A DNA stretch of 64,000 nucleotides from Lojkania enalia (GCA_010094045.1 ML986684.1:113747-177746); one strand, 5' to 3'. Shown: positions 21,362 to 34,200, counted from the first letter of the stretch. The notes: a model not told the origin generated them from the letters alone. Translations and numbers: made by a program.

Positions 21362-22902
21362 ATGGCTTCTAGGAGTCCAGGATTTGAAATGAAATCGAAT
21401 TTGTCAAATCCCCCAAGCAGGGGGCGCCAAGAGAATATTGTCATATATATCATGCTCCCAATAACGACAGTACTTTTGTTTCTGCGCCTGTATGTGCGCG
21501 CACGGATTCAACGGGCGTGGGGAGGGGATGATGGTAGGTTACACGTAGTTGCGTGGACTAGAGCATATAAAATTGATAGATAATAGTACTAGCTGTTATT
21601 TCAACGGTAAGTCTGCAACGTTCGAACTGCATTACAGAAATGAAGCAATAATGCTAACATAGGAGCAGATATGTCTTGGAGGGTATTGCGGATTGCTCAT
21701 CTACCGTATGTTCCCATTTTTACATCGATTAATGATGGCCGAGGTTAACCGTTACGCATGAAGTGGTAGATGGTCCCGTGGGTGAGCACATTTGGGATAT
21801 TCCCATAAGTAGTATCACCGATTCGGTTATGAAGGTGGGAGAATATTCTCTACATACGCCTCCGTCTTAATTTTGCCGGCTCGAGCTCCAAATTCAGTAT
21901 CCTATTGCGAAATAACCATAAGGATACTTTGACTCCGTTATTGACTAATCGTATAGGCCAACCTCGCTGCCCAATGCTTGTATCCGCTTTCCTCAATTTT
22001 CACAAAATGCTCACTATTGTTTCTATATCTGCGGGTTTTCTCTCCATCACAGCGCGCAGTACACATGATATGGATCGGCATTGCCTTTATTTTGGTCTCC
22101 CATATTGCAGGTGGAGTTGCCCAAATCGGTCTTCTCATCCCTCGACCCGGAGAATCCTGGATGGATACGTCTGTCTCCTCGAAGGTTCAGAAAGGAGGTT
22201 GGAAGATCATCGTCACTCAAGGAATCCTCTCCGTGGTGACAGATTTCTATGTCTTATTCATTCCAATGAGTTTAGTGACAGGCTTGCACTTACCGACCGG
22301 AAGGAAAGCAGGCGTCTGCGCCATCTTCATGACGGGGTTGATGTGAGTTTCTTCTTACCTAGCGGAAGTAGCTGATAGTTAACAAGTTGCCCACAGAGCA
22401 TGCATTTGTTCGCTTGTAGGAGCTGTGTATCGTTTTAGACTCCGACACTCGCGTGACATGTTTTGGGATGCTATTCCGGCCTACATACTGACGTGAGCAT
22501 ACATCGGTCTGAGAATATGCCCTCTAGCTGACTTGCACAAGAGTTATTGAACTCAGTACAGGTATAATTTGCAGTTGTATGCCCGTTTTTCCTGTGCTTG
22601 CTAAATATTCGACAAAGAGCAAATCGTACCAATATGCCATTTCCTTTTTGCGTCACTTTTGCATTTATTTTCGCATGACCTTAAAGCACAGAAATAACGA
22701 CAAAGAGGGGCAATTGAATGAAGAAGAGGACTCTTATAGGTTCCGAATGCAGATCCTGAGCCCAAAGACGAGGGGCTCGGGGACGTCGGTCCGCTGTGAG
22801 AATCGCGGCGATGGGCAGCTACTTGGCCCGGAAGCGGGATTCTCGCAGCTTGATTCGATTGAAGATGATTATCATGCGCAGTTGAAAGTTATCAAGGAAT
22901 AG
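21362..22902 (+). CDS. fungal rhodopsin-domain (SAT4-type) seven-helix membrane protein
   Basis: Proposed exons are 21362-21533, 21593-21606, 21669-21705, 21764-21834, 21957-22342, 22397-22492 and 22542-22902. All junctions keep phase and give 378 residues. Seven membrane segments fall at about 25-47, 58-75, 99-122, 134-160, 180-205, 215-240 and 255-280. Family marks are RAWGGDD after the first helix, GEHIWDIP before the third, KCSLLFLYLRVF at the end of the third and STGIICSCMPVFPVL in the seventh. The tail is hydrophilic and acidic/serine rich. This is the fungal integral-membrane family related to Pth11-type receptors; no CFEM domain is present, and ligand and partners are unknown. Exon 2 is only 14 nt. 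The fourth donor (GTGGGA) is weak. A further 66-nt in-frame intron at 22626-22691 is possible and would remove residues after STKSKS. Confidence 0.8.
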
Positions 22903-24059
22903 AAAACGCGATTTCTTTTAGACTTGACGTAGAAAGCAAAGACCACCATAGCCACCCCGTCCCAAGGATTCAATAGAATCGAACCAGGATAAGCGAAGGT
23001 AGCTAATAAGATGATTTCATTTCGAGAAGAATAGCTAGTCTTGCAGATAGGAAGAAGCTACAAAAGTGTAATCATTCTCTGGAGAAAGGATCTTGGAGTT
23101 TCGGTTGTACAAGATCTCTCATGACCTATCTAGGGTAATCTAGTTCTGGATTCTCCGTTAGCGGACGTAGTGTAGATTAAAGGTGTCCGAAACTGCTTTT
23201 CTCTATAGTGGACATGGAAATTGTCTCTTAAATGAGGGTATGGAGTGTGATTACTATCCACGTCAAAATGACGGCCCATACTCTTACTTCGGTACGTCTT
23301 GGATCTCCGTATAGTTCTAAAATTATCATTTGTATTATTTGGCTTACGCATAGTTCTTCCATAGAGCTCCTACTATGTCACCAGGCCCCGTTAATTGTAT
23401 TACAACAATAGCCCTTGCAATAGTCAGGGTTGGCTCCGTTGGAGTCTTATATTAAGCTCCAGTACGCGTGCAACGCATCCTTAGCACATAGTATTAAATA
23501 CAATGGATACTATCAAGCTGCATAGACTCGCTGAAAATATTAAGATTAAATCATTTATAATTCACATCCAAAGATATCGCATCGTAATGTCCCCAGAAAC
23601 AAGCCACATAATACATGAAGTGCATCCAACGCTATCGTCGTACATGTATTCAAAGCTGTGAGATCTGTGTTTTATGCGATAGTGGTGGCATGTCCTCCTG
23701 GAGACTCTTCCTAGTCTACACTACTATGCTCATTTTCAAATCATCCCCGTTCATGATTGCATCTATCTCATTCTCGGATTCCTCTAAATACTAGGTTGCG
23801 ATAAGATGTGTGACGGTTAATGGTGAAGGAGCTATGGTTAATTATATGATCATAGCTTGTATGGCAGTTACCACCTGTAGAGACTAGAGAGAGCTGCCTG
23901 CGGCAGCGGGGAACAAAGAAGACAGACACAACGAAATAGACAATCAACCATTTTGTGCCCCATTCCCTCACAAGATGTCTTCCATTGAGCTATTCCCTCC
24001 TCTCTTTAACTAGTAGTATAAAGAAGACAACACACAATCTAGTATCATCTTTAGCCATC
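22903..24059. other. intergenic
   Basis: No supported gene. Minus-strand frames at 23130-23351 and 23768-23971 lack domains. The right end may hold the distal remains of the dehydrogenase pseudogene. Confidence 0.45.
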
Positions 24060-24795
24060 GCACGTTCCTCAGGTGCTTCCATACCAATAGGCAGCGGCAT
24101 AGTGGCAACAATGCCAGGGCGAATACAATACTAGTAAAGCCCCTCTGTAGCATATGCTCAAGATAAGTGCTTAGTCAGCAGGTTCAAAGCCTATTCCGAA
24201 ATGTTATAGCTGATCGCGCCCGTAGTCCGAAAATGGTACATGGAGCTTGATATGTTAATAATGACGTTGGCACCACCATCAATGCTAGTCCTAGCAGCAA
24301 TGGCAGTAGAACTTTGGCTGAGAGTAGAACTTTGGCTGAGAGTAGAACTTTGGCTGAGAGTAGAACTTTGGCTGAGAGTAGAACTTTGGCTGAGTGAAAC
24401 TTACTGATGTAATTCACCTACATCATCTTTTCGATGTCTTCAATATCGATGTTATTGCATCTGGCAAAAGCTGTAGAGTTGGCGCTCACAATAGCTGCAT
24501 TGTCGACGAGTAGGTAGAGGCAGCCATGAGTTGACTCAACAACGTCTGCAATGTGGTTCGCAATTGAACTGTTACTAAAGTCTACCTTTAGGGTTATAAC
24601 CTTAAGGCTTGATGATTTGCCTACTGCTTCAATTTCAGTCTTCGTGTCGTTGAGGGCCCCATCCTTAGTTCCGGTAATGACGACTCATGTAGCGCTAGCC
24701 GCCACAAATGCTTGCGCAGTCTCTGCGCCAATATCTCGGATCCAGCCGACAATAACCATGACGAAGGATGAGGGAAGCTTCCGGGTAGACGACAC
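24060..24795 (-). pseudogene. short-chain dehydrogenase/reductase (SDR) pseudogene
   Basis: Reading right to left, the remains of an NAD(P)-dependent SDR can be followed. First comes a damaged glycine motif (VGWIRDIGAETAQAF), then TKDGALNDTKTEIEAVGK, then LKVDFSNSSIANHIADVVES and the LLVDNAAIVS block that stands for the family's NNAG. After a tandem repeat and a frameshift come GGANVIINISSSMYHF, GAISYNIS(E) where the catalytic Y-x3-K has lost its lysine, and IRPGIVATMPLPIG. A TGA after AASAT fits a former CGA (C to T). There is another stop after IEKMM, a frameshift near 24285, and more stops downstream. The original substrate cannot be inferred. Confidence 0.75.
24305..24394. repeat. 18-bp tandem repeat, five perfect copies
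   Basis: The unit AGTAGAACTTTGGCTGAG is repeated five times without a mismatch inside the SDR pseudogene. In the minus-strand frame it encodes a repeated six-residue unit (SAKVLL), so it preserved the frame when it expanded. Confidence 0.95.
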
Positions 24796-24799
24796 CAGT

Positions 24800-26785
24800 A
24801 AGGTCTGAGCAGTGCTATGAAGTCCTGGGTAGTTGAAGGTAAGGCCGGTCGAAGGTGTTGGCACTCAAGCCATTCTTGTAACATATATGCGGTGTTTGTT
24901 CTCAGTCGTTCTGGTATGAGAGGTGATGAGTAGGAGATAAGTAATATTCCTAGAGCCTGGGGCCAAGTTCTTTATGGGCAGAAATAGGAGAACAACCTCC
25001 CGCACAAGATGAAGGCGGTATCCAACTACACAACCTCACGGCTAGCTTAAGCCTGTGTAGCACGATCTACTTATTATTGATAATGGGAAGTAACTATTTC
25101 CCCGCGCTATGCTACATGGGGACGTAGGGGCCGTATGATGATTGATTGCGGCGCTGGTGTCACTGGCGGATCCGTTGGCCCTTCGTATTTACTGTCAAAG
25201 GCCATAAACACATGGATGCTGAATATTATGAAGGAAGAAGAATAGTTCATAGCGAAAAGAAGAGCCTTTGAAGTGCGCCAACGTCTAATGTTAGTTCCTT
25301 GCGCATCGATACGAGAGCGTTCACTCGTACTAATCGGGAGGACTCCGAGGACTCCGGCTACGAGTTAGAACAAAGGCTGCTGCAGAACGTTCCGAGTCTT
25401 GAAATCCTCTCACTCTGGAATTAACTTAAGCAATAAAGGAAATTACTATCCACAGGTGATGTGCATGCAACCATCTCTGTTGTGTTCCTTCGCACACTCT
25501 TAAACAGCTATGCTGCACTCACTGGTCCGCGCAGCACTAATATCATCTTCTCTTAGTTTCATGCTACGCGCACACAAACTGCAGGAAGATTCAACAGGCG
25601 GCCCTGAATTGGCTCGCTGCACCTCCATTCCATCGCCCGCTAGCAAGCCAAACCACCAATCGGAATAGGCACGACGAGGTTCTTCCACCATATGCCGCCC
25701 TTGAATCGCCGAAGCATTAGTAATCGCTCAGAAATTTGTGGTGAGATGCAGAATGAGGAGGGCAATGCACGGTCGCAGTTTGGAGCGGCTGATGATTCGA
25801 ATAAGGCGCCTGACGGAAATATTCAGGAAGGGAGCGGTCGATGAGATGGCGCTGGAGGCGGCCGGGACGGAGAAGTGGGATTCACATGGAAATCTGAGTG
25901 ACTGTTTGGATCATATGATGACGAAGCGCTCAAGTGATGGAGGAGGCGATTTCGTGATAATATGTCTTGAAGAGCATGATACGAGCCAAACAGGGAGTGT
26001 TTGGAATAGGGGCTCGCCTTGAAGTGCCGTGGATTCGATTGAAGAAAAAAAGGTTGCTTGAGGAAGATGTAAACTCGGTTTTCTTAAGGCATCACGCTTC
26101 ATTTCTTCAAGGCCCCTAACCATTAAGATAAATCACCCTCTTTTGGTACCGGTTACCATCTAGGGAAGTGCTACTGCAGCTGGGGTCCCGAGATCTCTCA
26201 CTACCCAAACGAAAGCTTCATCAATTCGTGTAAGCAGTCTTTACATCCAATTCCTAACTTATTGCTGGAAGGGTAGATAACCAGCTACCATCGTTGCATG
26301 ATTCATAATCTAATAAGGAAAATTCAGCGTGTTGCGCGCGGCGTGTCTTCGGCAGGCTCGGTTTGCATATCTAGATGGTGAGAGCTTCTCGGGTTCACTA
26401 CTGATGATTGACCTTGTCCCTCGAGGCTTGCACCGGGCGGCGCCCTCTTGGTCTCGCTAGCGTCCTTCCAACAAGGATAAGGACTTAGCGCAGGCAAATT
26501 GCGTCACGATCTCGGCTCGAAGGGGAAGCGGCCGCCCCGGGCGGCGCGCACCGGATCGACGACCCACGGTATATGGTGCTAGCCCTAGAGACACATAGTC
26601 TTACTCATCATGATGCCATTAATCTTTTCGAGCTTTTCCTACTGCTGATTCTTGCAATCTCCTGCGGCGGTGTAACAGCCTCTATCGAGTCCGGATGCCA
26701 CTGTGGCAAGGAGACTTCTACCTAGGGGGGGGGGGGTCGGCGGTGGACAAATACATGCGCGCGTCAGCGTTGGATTTGGGCGAAT
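24800..26785. other. intergenic, no supported gene
   Basis: A 94-codon plus frame (25738-26022, MVRCRMRRAMHGRSLERL...) and a minus frame on top of it (25911-26123) have no recognisable domain. A GC-rich patch lies at about 26420-26580, and a run of 12 G occupies 26725-26736. These could be remains of older genes; nothing decisive is visible. Confidence 0.4.
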
Positions 26786-27880
26786 GTGCGAGCTCTTGGC
26801 TTTTCCAGTGCGCTAGCTACGACCTTCGGGAATCTCCTTTATGAGACTTTCTGCCCTACATGGTGCCAGAAAATGAAATGGAGGAAGAACCATTCAGCGA
26901 ATCACAACTTGAAGACCTCACCTACCCCTGTCCCCCGGCTCAGAGACTTCATCCTAGACGACAATACCCCTATCTCAGGATTTCCGCCCGATAATGGCCT
27001 TATTCGCAAATCACCAAAAGTTGACCTTGGTACCCTTGACCTACTTCCTCTTGAGCTGCTTTAAGGGTTGCTCTCCCAACTTGACTTATGCACTCTTACG
27101 GGATTTCGACGCGTAAATCGACGAGCCATAGAGGTTGTAGAATCTATCCCTCAGTATAAAGCGGTCACCACACATGCATGTAATGTACTCCGTGGTATTC
27201 TAAGCATCGAAACAGGGCAGTGGATCTCTTGTGAAACTGTCTACGAAAAATTATGCATGGCTGAATGTGAACAGTATAGCGATTTCGCCGGCTACCTCTA
27301 CATCCTCACTTGCAAGCGCGTTTGCTTCCTCTGCTTTCAGAGGGCGAAAGATTTTTACTACTGCGGCGTAGCTATGCGATTCGAAAATTCGGAGTTAATC
27401 TTTAGATCCTTAATACGTTGCCTTGTATAAGGAGTATACTGGGCATATACTCACCGAACGAGAAGAAACGTTATAAGTAGCTCACCCTACTGGACTCCGA
27501 GTCTGCTTATCGCGTAGGTATTATACTTTACAGGACCTTTAGCGCTATAAAATAATATGTGTTAAATATATTAGCTTAAAAGTTATAAGAGTTTAATAGA
27601 AGAGTATTATAAGTAATAGTGAAGAGATCCGGACCTACTATATACCGCCTACATAGGCCTCGAACTGAAGATCTCTTTAATAGACGATTAGGGAATCTGA
27701 TGTATTTTATAGCAATTGTTCGTATACTATAGTTAAATGGAGCCTCCTAAGAGCTGGAGTAGGGGTTTTATTATATTAGATGTTAGAAGTCCTACTATAG
27801 TCGGCTATTATATTATAGACGGAAATTTATAATAGCATTATTTAGCGAGTATCTAAGGTAATAGAGAAATATCCGAAACG
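26786..27880 (+). pseudogene. F-box protein gene, inactivated towards its 3' end
   Basis: The frame from 26786 contains an F-box (DLLPLELL-GLLSQLDLCTL, then FRRVNRRAIEVVESIPQYK), the domain that binds Skp1 in SCF ubiquitin ligases. It continues with a cysteine-rich stretch (ILTCKRVCFLCF). At 27065-27067 a TAA replaces what should be CAA (C to T), splitting the F-box. Near 27342 the frame shifts by one base. In the new frame a protein-like sequence goes on (RRSYAIRKFGVN, EFNRRVL, VKRSGP, RTEDLFNRRLGN) with ever more TAG/TAA stops, until it fades near 27880. This looks like an F-box gene whose 3' half was RIPped with the neighbouring repeats. The N-terminal boundary is uncertain. Confidence 0.7.
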
Positions 27881-28800
27881 GGAAGTATTATCTAGAATAA
27901 GTTTTAAAAGGAATTCCTTAATAGTTAAAAGGGGTAGAGACTCTATTATAATTATTACTATCTAGAAGTTTTAAGAGAGCGAGCTTAAACAATAGTTATT
28001 ATAGATTAAACAGCTTACGTATATACCGTATCCTATCTATCTTTATATTTTATCTTTTCCTAGCTTTACTATATGCTTAGAGTATATATATACCGGGTTG
28101 AGAAGTTAAGTGTAAATTATAGGGCTGCATTAATATTTATTTCTACTTAAGGCGTACTAGTAAAATTCTTCCAATTTCTTACAACTATAAATATATAACT
28201 AATAATCCTGTTCGTATATATTTCTTAGAGTTTTATTAGCTAAGATATACTTATACTATACATCTTCTTATAAACTTATACTAGCTTCGAGTCCCAGGTA
28301 TTTCAGCTAGATATCTTTATTTTAGTAGTAGGAACTATAGTTTAGAAAGTACTAGTACATTTAATATAAACCGAAACTTAAATTAACTAAATACTATAGA
28401 TTCCTAATTAGAAGCTTAGAAAGTAATAAATTCTAGAAGGTTCGATTAAAATATATTAGATAAAGAATATATAGAAAGAGAGCTAATATAAAGTACTATT
28501 AAGTAAGCTACCCTATCGAGTAAGCTAAAATTTCTTAATAGCGAACACGATAACTATAATATATAATATCTTAACATCTATAAAGAGATAATACTTAATA
28601 AAAAGGTAGAATTAAGCTTACCCTTTAAGCGTATAAAGCCGGCTAATTCTAAAGCCTATAAGCTACTACTAATATATTTAGTATACCGCGACTAACTCTC
28701 TAATAGAGATATAAAGGAACTCTTACGCGTACTAATTGCTGCGTAAACTACTAAAAGTTAACTATAACTAAAGAGTAGACGATTATATAATATATCCTTA
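27881..28800. other. RIPped DNA of unknown origin
   Basis: TA-saturated sequence lies between the F-box pseudogene and the pogo-like element. It probably includes the 5' part of the latter and its terminal inverted repeat, but I could not recognise either. No frame survives. Confidence 0.4.
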
Positions 28801-30133
28801 ACCTATATTTATAAGAATTTATACTCTAGCTATATAAGGTAGTAGATATAGTAGATAAACTATTAGCTACGTATAGTAAAGAGCTAGTAGATAAGAATTA
28901 GATTAAGAGATTTATAACGCGTATAAATAAGCTTAAAATAGTATTTAATTAGGTAAAGAACTGCTAGAGGATATAGTAAAAAGATCTTAAGATTATTAGC
29001 GCGTAGTTTAAGCTTATTAAAAAGATAAAAGCTATATATAGTATCTATAATAAGAATATATATAACTTTAATAAGACTAGCTATTAAATAGATATAATTA
29101 GGTTTATAAAAGTTATTATAGGTTTAGAAAGATATATAAAGCCTAATCTTATATAGCTAGGTAATTAAAAGTAGATTACTATTATCTAGAATATCTACGT
29201 AGTAGGGTATATAACCCCTCCTTTTATTATCTATAAAGAGCGTATCTATATTTCTACTTAGTATAAGAAGATAGATATACTATATAATTAGAAGCTTTTA
29301 GTATCTAAGAATAGCTGGACGAATAATATACTTAGTTTTAAGTAGTTAAAGTACTTTAATACTTATATAAAGGCGTGTTAAGTAGAAGTATATTAGCTGC
29401 TAATTCTAGATAGCTATAAGAGCTACCTTAACTAGAATTTTAAGAACTACTACCTTAAGAATAAAATTCTTACCCTCTATATACTAGCCTATTTATTATA
29501 TATCTTCTAGCTACTTAATATAGCTTACTTTAGGCCTTTAAAATAGAAGTACTCTTAATATATATAAGACTTAGTATACTAGTATATCTTCTATATTAAT
29601 AAGAAAAACTTTCTACCAGCTTTTAGAGATAAATTTTTTAATATATTTATATATAAAAACTATTAAAAAGCTTTTAAAGTATTAGACCTAGTTCTTTTAA
29701 ATATATTGGTAGTACTTAAACGCTTTAAAGTATAACTATATATTCTATTAGGACTTCCTATACTATAGATACTATAAGTATTAAAAACTTTAAGTAATAT
29801 ACTTAAATTTTATCTTAATTAAAGTTTATATAAAACTCTTTTAGTTTATTACCTATAATAATTTAGAACGGGTTTATATAGCTTATTAAAGGGGCTAAAT
29901 TAATACTATACTAGAACGCGCTTATAAATTCTTAGATTACTAAACTTAAAAAGTAAGTAGAAATACTAGCTAAATAAAAATCGTATAAGAGAAAGCGGAT
30001 ATAGTAGAATAGAATAATAGAATATAGTAAGGAATTAATATAAGTAGCTACTAAAGCCTTTAGAGTATTTTAGAGCTTAAAAAGAGCTTATTATATCGAT
30101 AGATAAGAAAGGGCTTAACTAGATATATAATAA
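28800..30133 (+). mobile_element. Fot1/pogo-like (Tc1/mariner) DNA transposon, RIPped and cut at 3' end
   Basis: A single plus-strand frame with many stops keeps the order typical of Fot1-type DDE transposases. It shows KIISA-FKLIKKIKAIY, then IYNFNKTSY (degraded IYNFDETGF with the first catalytic Asp), and GLERYIKPNL for GSERR-RP. TPPFIIYK follows, then SWTNNI and WLKYFNTYIKA-like remains. LLILDSYKSYL holds the second catalytic Asp (family LLILDGHESH). Then come YILAYLLYIF-LLNIAYFRPLK (family PAHSSHLLQPLDV-CFGPLK) and a C-terminal charged region. The copia-B LTR interrupts it at 30134. The 5' inverted repeat was not identified. RIP has destroyed the catalytic motifs, so the copy is inactive. 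Confidence 0.8.
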
Positions 30134-30258
30134 TATTAGAGCTGGCTAGCTCTAATAAGGGTTGGAAAACTGCGTCTATTAACTAGAAATACGAGATATA
30201 TTATATATATATCTCTAGACCTGCTAAAGAGCTAACTATAAATAGCTTAGCTATAATA
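30134..30258 (-). repeat. copia-B LTR, copy A
   Basis: 125 bp, starting TATTAGAGCTGGCTAGC and ending CTATAATA; the same length as the copies at 46142 and 51388. The start TA stands for TG and the end TA for CA after RIP. It abuts the pogo-like element. Confidence 0.85.
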
Positions 30259-31110
30259 TACCCCCCCTAGCTGCAGTAAATAGTAAAGCTGCCTTCTAGT
30301 TAACTAGTCTAAATACCTCTATAAGACCGAGCTATTTTAAAAAGGTAAGGTGCTTCTGCTTAGGTAATACCTTTATAAAACTATCTACTAGCATCTAGTT
30401 TATTAGCTTCTAGCTAACCTATAACCTTCCTACTTTAACTTCTTATTAAATCTACATCTAATAAGTATCTATATAATATAACCTAGTCTATAGTCTATCT
30501 ACTACTTTAGTAGTAATATCTACTATCTACTAATTATTATAAAATAGTATAGAAACTATTTCTATACTAAACCCTATATAATTAAAAACCCTAGTCTACT
30601 ATTATAGCTCGCTGCCTACTATAGATAGAGCTAGTAGCTTAGCTTTAGTTGTTAACTTAGTAACCGAGTGTTATATTATTACTTTCTAGTCGATAAGTAG
30701 GCTATAAAACTTAGATAGGTAGCCCTATAAGCTGCAACGCGTCTCCTAATTATCTATAAACGCTACGTCTAATACTTTATAGAATAGTAGCTTATTATTA
30801 AAGTAGATTATATTTTTCTAATCTAGTCTAGATACTTATAAGCCTAGCCCTCTTATACTAATTATATATCTCTAAACGTATTCTACTACTTAAATATAAC
30901 TCTATTTTAGATTCTTAAGATAGGTTACTAGAGTTAAATAAGTTTTTAAGATATCTAGGCGCGTATAAACTACTAGATATTTTAGAGATCCGACTAGCTA
31001 TTAATAATATTTAATTCTCTAATAGTTTAGCTCCTCTATACTTAATATTAAGTAGTTATCGACTAGAAGTACCGTAGGATAGCTTCTCTACCCCTACTTC
31101 TATAGTCTAT

Positions 31111-31246
31111 TATCACGAGGGGATGCGAGAGATAATAAGGAAGAAGGTTAATTCTAGGAGCTATATAAGCTGCCTGAGCTATATAGGACTATACTAGCAG
31201 ATTATATAACTAGATACGTAACTAAGTACTAGGAAGACTTATAATA
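31111..31246 (-). repeat. copia-C 3' LTR
   Basis: 136 bp from TATCACGAGGGG to TTATAATA, flanked on the left by TCTAT. It differs from the right copy almost only by transitions. Confidence 0.9.
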
Positions 31247-34200
31247 TACCCCCCTATCTTATAGAGTAACGGAAAGATACTGATAATAAGCGTGTCTGGG
31301 TCTATACCTGAATAGGAAATCCACGATAGAAAGCTAGTATTAAAACTACTATAGATACTAGAAATACTAGTTAATAGTATATAGGTCTCCTAGAGCTAGG
31401 TAAGCTAGATAGTAAACCTGTAAGAGATATCTTCAAGCCTAAATTACTTGATAAAACTCTTGTATTTCTATTAGGGTAGTATTTTAGTAAGGCTGTTAGC
31501 AGGTATATAGCTAGTAGGCGTCTATTTAACTAGTATACTGCCTGTCTAAACAGCCTAGCGAATCTAGTAGTAATATATGTTAATATACTTAAGTTTTAAC
31601 TATAGGTAATTATTATCTTTTATAACTATATCTACTATTTAATTATTATTACAGTAGATAGCTGGCGTACTATTTAGTATAAATTATAGGTTCGTAAATA
31701 GCTGTTTCTACTAGATTAGGTCTAAGGCTGCTTGGGATAGGATATAGAGCTCTACCTCTATTATCGATTTTATAACTATACGTTATTTAGTAGCCTTCTA
31801 GTCTATAGATAGACTATAAAGCTTAAATAGAAAACTATCTAAACTAGCTATTATTACTAGGTTATCTATATACGCTGTATTAGAAACTCTATAGAATATA
31901 GGCTCTAATTATTCTATCGCTAGATTGCTAGAAGAGCTACTATTTAAGCTGTTAGCTTAATTCTGTATAAAGCTCTCGGCTCGATCCTATATAGAGCTCT
32001 ATACTTAATCCTGTATAGAGTTCTAGGCTAAGCTAATATTAGGGCTAGCGACTAAGCTGCCTATAGTCCTAGCTCTAGCCTTTATAGCTAAGTTCTTCGT
32101 GCTAATTAGGTAGCGCTAGTAGTATATAACTTCTATAAGCGTTTTCTAACTAGAGTTCTAGTTTACTTATACTAGTACTGAATGTGCTCGCGCGATATCT
32201 AGATAAGTTACTACTAAAATAAACGCTAGATACCCTATTAGCTGCTAGTAGTAGTAGCGCTGTTGCTTATTAACAGGCTCCTCTATAAGCGTGAGGTAGT
32301 TAGTAGTAGTAGGTATAGCTAGGTAGGTATTATTATATAGACTAAATTTAGCTGCTACCTTATTAATATAGGAATCCTATAGTAGCTAGGTAGTATCTAC
32401 TACTAGGTCTTATACTATTCGTATACCTAAGAACTAGGTAAACTATTCTATAGATTTAATTTCGTATATAGCGTAGAGTTACTTCTTAAATATATAATAG
32501 ATATCTAGGCGGCTAGGGTATATAAATACTACTATATTATCTATATAAAAGAAGATAATTAGGCTGTTATTTATAAATAGATATAGTATACTAGAAACTT
32601 AATATAATTCTAGTCTTACTAGTATAGATTTTAGCTTATTATACTAGAGTAGTAGAGCTTCTCTCAGCCTGTAGAGTACTTACTCTAGTAGTAATAGCTT
32701 CTTATACTCGTATTAGAATCCCTCTAGTATATAGTAGTAGAGCTTCCTAAGAACTCTAGTATTTAGAAAGGCGTTCGTAGCGTTGTATTAGAACATTAGT
32801 AGGTTAAACTATATAGCTAGAACTATAAGAGCTCTAAATATTTAAGTAGCTAGTATAGCTGTATAAGTCTCGCCGTATTATACCTATAAATCCTCTTATA
32901 CGACGATACGCGCTTTCGCTCGTTCTAGGTAGCTATTCTAATCGAATTTATATGTATACACCTATATAAGTAGAAGCACCTCAGTATTAGTACTATATAC
33001 TAGCGTAGGTGTCTTTTTAAAACAGCCTTTTCTCCAGCAGTTACTTATCTCTAGTCTTATTACTACCTAGAAAAGGTTAGTATATAGATACTTACTAACA
33101 CCTTTAAATCGCTTTAGTAGATTAAGAAGCTGGTCTCTATAAATTCTAGCGTTTCTGGCTGATTGTAGACTCGCTAGAATGCTCGATTTCATGTTAGTTA
33201 AGCTGCTAGTAGAGCTGCTAGTAGAGCTCCTAGTAGAGCTTCTAGCTAGATCTCTAGTAGAGCTGGCAGCTACTATAAAGACTCTATAGTATATAGCTAT
33301 TATAGTTGAATCTCGGGTATTTCCTCTACCTATTAAATAGTTAACTAGCGTACGCGTTCTCCTAGTATTAACGATATTCGAATCGTCTATATTAGGATTT
33401 CTAGCTTATAAAGCGTTATTATTATAACGACCTAGTAGGTAGCTAGGGATTTTATATACGTGTCTAGTAGAACTAGTTAGATTTAGTTTAGCTAATTAAG
33501 CTGTTAATATATATATAGTATCTATATTAGTCTAAGCATCTATATTAGGCTAAGTATCTATATTAGTCTCTAGTATAGAGTGTAAACTTTGTATAGGGTC
33601 TATACTAGTCCTAGTTAACTAAGCTGGTATAGGTAGGTAGTTAAAATCCTTCTATAGCTGAGAGAGCTGGTAATTATTATTATATATAGTATCTAGCTTA
33701 GTAGTCTACTTAGTATTTAATCTAGTATATTCTTATATATAGTACTACTATTAATCTATTATATAGAGATTGTCGATTAATATAGGGTTCTATACAGATC
33801 CTAGGTCTAGCAGATTAAGCTTTTCTTCTACTATAAGCTCTGCCTACTTACTAGCCTTAAGGTCTCCATAATAGCTCCTCTACTAGTCGAATATAACGTT
33901 TCTAGTCCTAATTATACGTTAACGTTTTAGGATCTATATATAAAAGATGTTGGTAGAGTTATATTCTAGTAGGTATTCTATATAAGCTCTAGTCTCTATC
34001 TTATCCGTAGTTTTAATATCTCGCCTGTAGATGTAAGCGCAGTAGCCTACTAGCGTATAGTAAGCTATATTAGGCTTCCTACTATATATAATCTCGTATA
34101 GCATCTTCTAGTCTAGCCTCTATATAGGCGTTGTATTAAGCAGGTAAGCTAATATAACTACTACCTTATTTATAAGAGACTTAGGTAGACTAGTCTCTAT

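Noticed and set aside
25738..26022. 94-codon ORF as a gene
   Set aside because: Low-complexity arginine-rich start, overlapped by an antisense frame of similar length, and no recognisable family.
26725..26736. Run of 12 G as a regulatory or structural element
   Set aside because: A single homopolymer with no supporting context. It may be a slippage product or sequencing uncertainty.
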